Shown here one piece after another: positions 1-5,438 of a stretch of 7,059 bases of DNA (position 1 is the stretch's first letter; every line of letters starts with the position of its first letter). Origin of the DNA: Acidobacteriota bacterium (GTDB lineage: Bacteria; Acidobacteriota; Terriglobia; Acidiferrales; UBA7541); assembly GCA_003161495.1 (NCBI GenBank), contig PMOP01000411.1, positions 1 through 7,059 of the forward strand, written 5' to 3'. Under the pieces are notes generated by a model that was not told the origin of the DNA, did no database searches, and saw nothing but the letters and a program-made list of their open reading frames with translations. The position numbers were made by a program, and so were the translations under genes.

Positions 1-447
1 ACTGAGGATCAGGAGCGGATGACTGCTTCCATTATGTATACCCGCCCGTTTCAGAACGGGAACTGGGCCAGCACCCTTCTATGGGGACGCACGCGCTCCC
101 TCGAAGATAATTCCATCTTTAACAGCTACCTACTCGAATCCACGGTCCGCTTCCATACGCGAAACTACGCGTGGACACGTATCGAAAACGCCGAACGGTC
201 AAATGAACTGATCCTTGGCGAGAATCCCCTACCGCCCGGCTTCAGAGAAGTGCCCATCGGACACGTTCAGGCATATATCTTCGGCTATGACCATGACTTC
301 GACTTGATTCCACACCTTGCTTCTGCCATCGGTGCGCAATTTACGACGTATGGCGTGCCGGACGTGCTGAAACCAATCTACGGTTCGCATCCTCTGGGCG
401 TAGCCATCTTCATCCGACTGCGGCCATTCTTGGGACAGGAGAGATAG
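1..447 (+). CDS. C-terminal part of a probable outer-membrane beta-barrel protein (5' end outside the window)
   Basis: The reading frame is open from the first base, so this is the 3' end of a longer gene; the Met at base 19 is probably internal. The 148 visible residues alternate polar and hydrophobic/aromatic positions (for example SIMYTRPF, WASTLLWGR, VAIFIRLRPF) with Gly/Asn-rich turns, as expected for amphipathic strands of an outer-membrane barrel. The sequence resembles, from memory, the C-terminal end of uncharacterised proteins of roughly 450 residues found near copper/silver efflux genes in Acidobacteriota. That fits the RND pump and outer-membrane factor at the right side of this window. 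The last strand ends in Arg-Pro-Phe followed by five residues, roughly the terminal aromatic of a barrel. The exact function is unknown. The barrel call is moderately sure; the family link is recall, not a search. Confidence 0.6.
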   Translation, partial: TEDQERMTASIMYTRPFQNGNWASTLLWGRTRSLEDNSIFNSYLLESTVRFHTRNYAWTRIENAERSNELILGENPLPPGFREVPIGHVQAYIFGYDHDFDLIPHLASAIGAQFTTYGVPDVLKPIYGSHPLGVAIFIRLRPFLGQER

Positions 448-449
448 AT

Positions 450-560
450 GTGAAATTCTGGCAAATAGATCTGTTGGTTCTCTTAGTCATTCAGTCGCGT
501 TCTTCTCTTTTGCGTCCGGCGCACAATTGTTTCGGCATTGCCCCAAGTGCTCACCTATAG
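450..560 (+). pseudogene. Possible broken 5' end of a signal-peptide gene
   Basis: A GTG two bases after the upstream stop opens a short frame (36 codons, stop 558-560) that begins MKFWQIDLLVLLV, a charged n-region followed by a hydrophobic run like the start of a signal peptide. In frame, the hydrophobic run then degrades. A shift to the frame that reads CAT at 488 would continue HSVAFFSFASGAQ, a plausible end of a signal peptide with an Ala-Ser-Gly-Ala type cleavage region. This suggests a gene co-transcribed with the barrel gene, carrying a small indel near 483-495 and cut off where the Argonaute gene ends (551). The evidence is composition and spacing only, and chance is possible. Confidence 0.27.
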
Positions 561-2104
561 TACCTCGTATCAATTGATGGCTCCTTCTGGCCCAAATCCT
601 CGAGAACTTCTCTGATTTCCTTACAGTGCGTAAGCGTGATCGGGAGGTCCGCGCAGAAAGCAGGGGAACTCAGATCCAACTTCGTCAAACGAAGCAAGTC
701 TTGCGCGACTTGTCGAAAAGAGAGCGATCCCCAATTCTCTGTAATCTCCAATGGCTGCGGTATTCTGTACCCAGAATACCCGCGCAGAAATGGCACGTAT
801 CCCGATGTAAAAACGAGTCCCAGATTTTCGTCGAACGGAATTGCTGTCCCCCGAAGGATCGGTTTGTGACCTGGACGCACACAGAAAATTCCACGTCGAG
901 AGATGGTAATAAGTCCGTATTGCAGAGTATTTTGGAGTGAATTCTCAAAGCCCCTGCGCTCCGAATCAGAATAAGGAGTGCTTTTGTGAACAGTGATTTT
1001 GAGGGGCCAAGAACCAATCTTTTCTTTGTATACTGCAAGCGCACGAGAGAGTAGCCTCTTCGCTTGTCCCTCATCCAGATGAGGCGACTTTTCTCCTTTC
1101 TTCATCGCGTCCCATTCGAACGTATCACCATTGACAACGAAGCCTTCTCCATGTTCCGAAACAACATATGCGAAGCTCTTTAGTGTGTGTGAAGGCGCAG
1201 TTTGTGATGGTCGGTAAAATGAAATTCCAACGAAGCATGAATCTCGGGAGGCGTTTGCAAGCCGCCACGGAGTCAACCCTGATTTGTGCAGTATTCCCAA
1301 CGACAAATTCCATGCCAGTGTCGCACGATCTTGCAGCGCGTGGATTTTTGAAAATGCTTGATCCCAGATAATTTCTGTCGGAAGGGACCACATACACTCT
1401 GCCCTAAGGCCGCCGCGAAACACGTGAAGCAATCCATTGAATATTCCTTCTCTACTACTTAGCAACATTTCGTTTTTCGAGGTAGATTTGGCATTATCTT
1501 TGGCATTCAATTTCCCAAGAAGGTGCGTCATGGACTCTGAAACGACACAGAGGACCACTTGAGGCGGATTTTCAAGCTCGCTGATCGCCCGAACTTCGCT
1601 ACCAAACACTTCCTGGAGTAACCAACGCCTTGTACTTAAATCGTCACACTCCTCTATTGAACGAATGTCCCTTTTGTGCAGCGGCCGATGCCATTGTTTT
1701 TGCGTTACAACATGAACGCGGAATGGCGGTTGTGAATTCATTCCGGGGAAGGATGGGTTTTGTACACAGTCGACATTCGCAACTTGTTCTATGGGCTGCG
1801 AAATTTCTTTCAGCAGTCCAAGGGCTTTGTCGATTGACTCCGCGGTTCCAACGATTCCTACACGGACTTGCCTCGTTTCGTCCGGGTGAGTCACACCATA
1901 GAGCCCGAATGCCGCCAGACCTGTACGCGGATCGACGCAGCGATGGTCTGTGCCAAATATTAGGTCCGGTTCCTGAAGCAGCAAACAGGAGAAGCGGTCT
2001 GAAGAACGAGCTAAGTGAATCTCAAGCGGAGTGGTGCTAAATACTCTCCTGGGATTGCTCGCGCCGGAGACTCCTGAAGGTCGTGGAAGATACTCCTTCC
2101 TCAT
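551..2104 (-). CDS. Short prokaryotic Argonaute (MID-PIWI), catalytically inactive type, SPARTA partner
   Basis: The 517-residue protein has the landmarks of short pAgo proteins. Near the N-terminus is EPDLIFG...VDPRTGLAAFG (45-67), followed by VGIVGT (82-87). A MID-type region covers about 127-255, with VVLCVVSE (183-190) and HVFRGGLRAECM (227-238), where many relatives have Lys in place of R234. The PIWI domain runs from AWNLS (264) and TPWRL (278) through VGISFYR (292-298) to the end. The Asp tetrad of slicing Argonautes is absent: Ser295 and the HKSTPYSDSE segment (373-382) stand where active enzymes carry Asp. This is expected for short pAgos, which bind a guide and sense a target without cutting. 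Near the C-terminus, LTKLDLSS (473-480) departs from the usual LTK-N-WN form. The gene starts at an ATG inside the TIR-APAZ gene; no alternative start follows within the first 30 codons. A weak AAGAGAG lies 11 bases upstream, so translational coupling is likely. The family call is firm. Confidence 0.9.
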   Translation of the reverse strand: MRKEYLPRPSGVSGASNPRRVFSTTPLEIHLARSSDRFSCLLLQEPDLIFGTDHRCVDPRTGLAAFGLYGVTHPDETRQVRVGIVGTAESIDKALGLLKEISQPIEQVANVDCVQNPSFPGMNSQPPFRVHVVTQKQWHRPLHKRDIRSIEECDDLSTRRWLLQEVFGSEVRAISELENPPQVVLCVVSESMTHLLGKLNAKDNAKSTSKNEMLLSSREGIFNGLLHVFRGGLRAECMWSLPTEIIWDQAFSKIHALQDRATLAWNLSLGILHKSGLTPWRLANASRDSCFVGISFYRPSQTAPSHTLKSFAYVVSEHGEGFVVNGDTFEWDAMKKGEKSPHLDEGQAKRLLSRALAVYKEKIGSWPLKITVHKSTPYSDSERRGFENSLQNTLQYGLITISRRGIFCVRPGHKPILRGTAIPFDENLGLVFTSGYVPFLRGYSGYRIPQPLEITENWGSLSFRQVAQDLLRLTKLDLSSPAFCADLPITLTHCKEIREVLEDLGQKEPSIDTRYYR

Positions 2105-3605
2105 CGTTGAATAAGCTCTCTTGTCCGAGCGGGCCCAGCGCTGGCATCAAGAGGTCATCCTCCATTTCGGCGAGCATCATCAGGTCATAGTTCATTCGAT
2201 CGCTCGGGATGCCAAATTGAGTGAAGCCTGATAGTGGAGTCAATTTGGCCCGAACAGGCGCCTGACCTGTATTGATGCGGATTTCGTGATGGCCCTTGGC
2301 CAAAACGGCCGACCAGAATCTTAACGACCGCAAGACTTGCCCGTTTCTTTCTTGTGGGTCCGACCCGGAGAACAATGGCCCAATTGCCTCATTTGATGAG
2401 GCAGTTTTTCCATCTAAATCGGTTAGAAGCCAGCTGGGTTCCAGACGCAAAAAGAGATTTCCCAGCACTTGAATGAAGTCGGCGCGAATGCTTTGATGCC
2501 TCCATCCATATTGAACTTCGGCCTTCCCCTGATTTTCTAGTTCTATCCATCCCATGTTAGGGGCAGTGACTTCGCGTGAAATTGTTAGCCCGCCGATTTC
2601 CCACCATACGCTCTTGGGTTTGGTGCGTGGGAAGTAAAATTGGTCCGTGCTCCGGGCCCAGCGTAGCCCGCGCTTCCAGGCGTGCTGGCGAAACAAATTG
2701 TTCAATAGTTCGATCGCCCACGCCGCACGATCCTGTCGAGAGAGCCACTGCGTGAAGCTCTCCTGCTTTTGGGTACCCCAGTTGGTCACAGCAGGCGCAA
2801 ACGCCGAATCCGGCGAAAGGTGTTCGATGGAATAGAGCCTCGACTCTTTGATCAAGAAAGGTAAAGGTCCGGCTCCGTCACATGCTTCCATCAATTCGGA
2901 TTCCGTATCGAATCGCGTCTCCGTCGAATAGACAAATTTGGGAAGTTCGACGACGGGGAAAAGGTTGGAGAGGATACGTTCCTTCGCAGAACTAACTCCG
3001 AACGAATAGACTGGCCTCGACGATGCGACATCCTCCATAAGAAAAGACAGGAGATCGGAAATGTTTTCTTCAAATTGATTCTCATTTCGAAAATCAAACC
3101 ACTCACCCAGTCTGAGAAGGGGCGGGATCGTTGCATTGTCTTTGAGAATCGTCACAATTCGCCACTCTGATGGACCAACTTCCTTCAGGAGTTCCATTAA
3201 TCTCTGGGCGGCTGGCCAATCTTCCTCCAACATGGTCCTGGAAATGACGATGGCCAGAAGACGATGGCCACGCACGCTTCTTCCCGTTTCAGCCAGCGAG
3301 TTTGCCCCTATCGTGGCATCCCAATTGGCGAGCGACAATGTCATGTTGCGATTTCCAAATCGCGCTCCATGAAGACGATCTGCCAGGTTCGCTGTCCAAA
3401 TACCATCGGCACCGCTATGGAAAAGAAACAAATCGCAGGCACCGATTGCAATATGTTCTGCCTCACGAACCTGCACCGAATGCATTCCCTGATCAGGCCA
3501 CTCTTTCATGAGAGAAGCAGGAGGGGATCCCGAAACGGGATTCTGAATTCGAAGTTTCCCGGATTCAGTTGCCATAGCGCAGTGTGGGCAAGGACGAGTT
3601 AACAA
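2037..3605 (-). CDS. TIR-APAZ protein, effector and Argonaute partner of a SPARTA-type system
   Basis: The protein has up to 522 residues. A TIR domain covers about 57-190: strand A with CDLFLFHSGADG (57-68), a Trp-Asp...Ile-Gly-Ala BB-loop region (95-101), LLAIVISRTML (116-126), a W130-led helix, and RIVTILKD...PPLLRLGEWFDF (149-172). The rest (about 205-490) matches APAZ, the N-PAZ-L1-like domain that pairs with short Argonautes: LPFLIKESRLYSI (248-260), WKRGLRWARSTDQFYFP (310-326), a Trp-Arg-His segment (368-370), and RFWSAVL (429-435). In described SPARTA systems the TIR domain degrades NAD(+) once the guide-loaded Argonaute finds its target. Here the WxxxE motif reads W130-P-A-A-Q134, so the usual catalytic Glu appears to be Gln. 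The start is uncertain. TTG at 3605 is the most upstream start (in-frame TAG just before it), but its AGGA is too close. ATGs at 3575, 3509 and 3485 lack a good ribosome site, while GTG at 3476 has AGGGA nine bases upstream. The TIR domain is complete with any of them. The residues before the TIR domain contain one CPHC pair with no partner pair. Confidence 0.9.
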   Translation of the reverse strand: MLTRPCPHCAMATESGKLRIQNPVSGSPPASLMKEWPDQGMHSVQVREAEHIAIGACDLFLFHSGADGIWTANLADRLHGARFGNRNMTLSLANWDATIGANSLAETGRSVRGHRLLAIVISRTMLEEDWPAAQRLMELLKEVGPSEWRIVTILKDNATIPPLLRLGEWFDFRNENQFEENISDLLSFLMEDVASSRPVYSFGVSSAKERILSNLFPVVELPKFVYSTETRFDTESELMEACDGAGPLPFLIKESRLYSIEHLSPDSAFAPAVTNWGTQKQESFTQWLSRQDRAAWAIELLNNLFRQHAWKRGLRWARSTDQFYFPRTKPKSVWWEIGGLTISREVTAPNMGWIELENQGKAEVQYGWRHQSIRADFIQVLGNLFLRLEPSWLLTDLDGKTASSNEAIGPLFSGSDPQERNGQVLRSLRFWSAVLAKGHHEIRINTGQAPVRAKLTPLSGFTQFGIPSDRMNYDLMMLAEMEDDLLMPALGPLGQESLFNDEEGVSSTTFRSLRREQSQESI

Positions 3606-3820
3606 GTCCTAAGGAAAGTGTCATCATTTTGTTTATGGAATTCAGAATCTACTGTGCTTTCAATATCTTGGTATTAGTTTTATGGATACAATGAATGCAA
3701 TTCTTACATGGGTAGATACAGAAATTATCTCGTCTTTACGTAATGTTTATGTTTTACTGACGATGCAGGCTGATTCAGCAACAATCTGTTGGTGGGGCGG
3801 CCGGCGGAAAGAAGGACATC
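3606..3820. other. AT-rich spacer between divergent genes
   Basis: This 215-base gap separates the TIR-APAZ gene (leftward) from the first aldolase gene (rightward). Its first 160 bases are visibly richer in A and T than the coding DNA on either side. From about 3790 the composition returns to GC-rich. I see no tRNA, CRISPR repeat, transposase remnant or convincing terminator in it. Both promoters should lie here. The frame of the aldolase gene stays open leftward to 3761 without a start codon that clearly beats TTG 3821. Confidence 0.6.
3671..3700 (-). promoter_or_regulatory. Candidate sigma-70-like promoter for the TIR-APAZ/Argonaute cassette
   Basis: On the minus strand TTGCAT (3695-3700) and TAATAC (3671-3676) are separated by 18 bases, in the AT-rich spacer upstream of the cassette. 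The -10-like box lies about 65 bases before the most upstream start codon. In AT-rich DNA such matches arise often by chance, and the phylum's promoter consensus may differ, so this is a weak call. Confidence 0.25.
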
Positions 3821-4561
3821 TTGAACGAGACACAAATTGTGGTCCAGGGCGACTGGCCTCGAACCACCGAACAGGTCAGGCAATCCACCCAGTTTGGTTA
3901 TCCCGATGCTGCGACACTGACGAAGGGAGAAATCTCCGCCCGTATCGAAAATACGGGTGTTATTCCCTTTGTGAGCCAGGCATCCGCGGAGGATGCACTT
4001 TTTGTCGCCGAAGCGCTTGCCGGGGCAGGTGTCCCAATCATTGAAATCAGCATGAACAATCCCGACGCAATTGATGTTATCTCCCACTTGGTGAAAAAAG
4101 CTCCGACGATGATTGTGGGTGGGGGAACCATACGCAACGTGGACACGGCATGTAAATGTGTGGATGCGGGCGCAAAGTTCCTGACGACTGATGGGGCGAT
4201 TTCGGGGGTTGTCGAGTTTGCCGCGGAAGAAAATCTTGTAGCGATCCCAGGAGCATTGACGCCGACCGAAGTTATCTCGCTGTGGGACGCGGGAGCTGAC
4301 TTTGTGAAAGTGGTTCCGTGCTATGCGGTGGGTGGCCACAATTACATTCAATCACTGAAAGCAGCCCTGCCATCCGCCCGCCTCATCGCCGCAGGCGGCG
4401 TGAACCAACTAACGGCTCTGAATTACGTTAAGGCGGGTGTTTCAGCCCTGAGCGTCGGCAAGGAGTTAATCCCGACGGAGGCTATCGTGTTGCGCCAAGC
4501 CCGGCGGATTCAGGAATTGGCACGCAGACTTCTTACCGCAGTCGACAACGGTCGCGTTTAG
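3821..4561 (+). CDS. KDPG/KHG-type class I aldolase (Eda family), paralogue 1
   Basis: This (beta/alpha)8-barrel aldolase should split or form 2-keto acids that carry a pyruvate unit, as in the Entner-Doudoroff and uronate pathways (2-dehydro-3-deoxy-6-phosphogluconate or 4-hydroxy-2-oxoglutarate). The Schiff-base Lys is K163 in DFVKVVPC and the catalytic Glu is E75 in IIEIS. Their spacing of 88 residues equals that of E45/K133 in E. coli Eda. The Gly-rich VGGGT (99-103), PGALTPTEV (143-151), AAGGV (391-type phosphate loop at the end of the barrel) and VGKELIP are also present. The Arg of the Eda 'LRT' segment, which contacts the substrate carboxylate, is replaced (ISMNN), so the substrate may differ. 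The TTG start has GAAGGA four bases upstream and adds about 30 residues ahead of the usual family start (near TKGEI); a later start cannot be excluded. The gene faces its paralogue tail to tail. Confidence 0.85.
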   Translation: MNETQIVVQGDWPRTTEQVRQSTQFGYPDAATLTKGEISARIENTGVIPFVSQASAEDALFVAEALAGAGVPIIEISMNNPDAIDVISHLVKKAPTMIVGGGTIRNVDTACKCVDAGAKFLTTDGAISGVVEFAAEENLVAIPGALTPTEVISLWDAGADFVKVVPCYAVGGHNYIQSLKAALPSARLIAAGGVNQLTALNYVKAGVSALSVGKELIPTEAIVLRQARRIQELARRLLTAVDNGRV

Positions 4562-4643
4562 ACGGCAGTCTCCAGAGATTCGCGCGTTTCTTTTTCCGGT
4601 CAAAGCCCTTTTTTTGGGCGGCATCTGGTCCGCTCAAAAGTCA

Positions 4644-5327
4644 TCAATCGCTACCCGAGGACCGGCTGGTATGCGCCGCCAAGTGAGCCTTGCCGCTTTT
4701 CACAAAGTCCAAGAATCGCCTGGCCAACTCACCAATCCGGGCCGACTGGTGAAGACGGACTGCTTCCCTGGGGATCAATTCACGGCCTACGCCGAGTCCG
4801 ATAGCTCCAGCTAGAATCATTTTGGATGCGCTCTGTTGATCCACACCCCCAGAAGCGATCAGTGGAATGTGAGGGAACATCACGTGAAGCGACCCGATGT
4901 AGGCCGGACCGCCAAGCTGGGCGCAGGGAACGACTTTGACGAAATCCGAATTTGTCTCCCAAGCGCTGATGACTTCCGTGGGCGTAAGCGCCCCCGGAAT
5001 CACGGCTACGCCTTGTTTCGCTGCGAACTCGATCACCGCAGGGTGGAATCCGTCACTGGTTAAGAACTGCGCTCCGGCGTCCAAGCACTGACGTGCGGCT
5101 TCTGGATTGGTCACACTGCCCGCCCCCACGATAATGCCGGGAACGCCCTTGGCCAGATGTGAGATAACCATCGTGGCTTGAGGCACAGTGAGAGCTATTT
5201 CCACAACGGGGACCCCACTCTCAGCGACTGTCTGCGCAGCAAACAGGGCACTCTCCATGGAGCGCTCACGAACCGCGGCAATTACGCCGGTTTCCTCGAT
5301 CCAGGCGCGAACTTCTTGTTTGGTCAT
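4644..5327 (-). CDS. KDPG/KHG-type class I aldolase (Eda family), paralogue 2
   Basis: This 227-residue cytosolic aldolase is close to the usual Eda length apart from a short Ala/Ser-rich tail. Counting from the ATG, the Schiff-base Lys is K131 in DFVKVVPC and the catalytic Glu is E43 in VVEIA, again 88 residues apart. VGAGSVTNP, PGALTPTEV, SGGV and VGRELIP mark the barrel ends and phosphate loop. As in paralogue 1, the Eda Arg after the catalytic Glu is missing (IALTV), so the exact 2-keto acid substrate is open. The two proteins align without gaps over about 210 residues with roughly half the positions identical. The start is ATG 5327 rather than the adjacent TTG 5330, because GAGGAG sits eight bases before the ATG. 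The gene lies 111 bases downstream of the efflux outer-membrane factor on the same strand, so read-through from that operon is possible. Confidence 0.88.
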   Translation of the reverse strand: MTKQEVRAWIEETGVIAAVRERSMESALFAAQTVAESGVPVVEIALTVPQATMVISHLAKGVPGIIVGAGSVTNPEAARQCLDAGAQFLTSDGFHPAVIEFAAKQGVAVIPGALTPTEVISAWETNSDFVKVVPCAQLGGPAYIGSLHVMFPHIPLIASGGVDQQSASKMILAGAIGLGVGRELIPREAVRLHQSARIGELARRFLDFVKSGKAHLAAHTSRSSGSD

Positions 5328-5335
5328 CAATCTTG

Positions 5336-5341
5336 CTCCTC
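5336..5341 (-). promoter_or_regulatory. Ribosome binding site of aldolase paralogue 2
   Basis: GAGGAG on the minus strand lies eight bases before ATG 5327 and five before TTG 5330. The spacing favours the ATG as the true start. Confidence 0.65.
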
Positions 5342-5438
5342 GATTGCAGTGGCGCGTGACTCAGTTGGCCAAGCTTCACAAGACAAGTGCTTGAAGATCG
5401 GGCCTGAATTTCATTTCGTGGAACGGCCGCGTTTCAAA

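Noticed and set aside
1630..2040. 136-codon plus-strand frame antisense to the Argonaute
   Set aside because: The opposite strand codes for conserved short-pAgo motifs, and this frame has no ribosome site or family resemblance.
3682..4044. Plus-strand frame starting in the AT-rich spacer
   Set aside because: It runs into the aldolase gene in the wrong frame, and the translation has no domain signal.
3725..4351. 208-codon minus-strand open frame over the first aldolase
   Set aside because: It is antisense to a conserved enzyme and has an Arg/His/Cys-rich low-plausibility composition.
4605..4619. GCCC-T7-GGGC inverted repeat between the convergent aldolase genes
   Set aside because: The stem is only four pairs and the T run is the loop rather than a tail, so it is not a convincing terminator on either strand.
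5347..5400. Imperfect inverted repeat (CTTCACAAG...CTTGAAG) before aldolase paralogue 2
   Set aside because: It has a bulge and no T run on either strand, and there is no evidence for an operator or terminator role.
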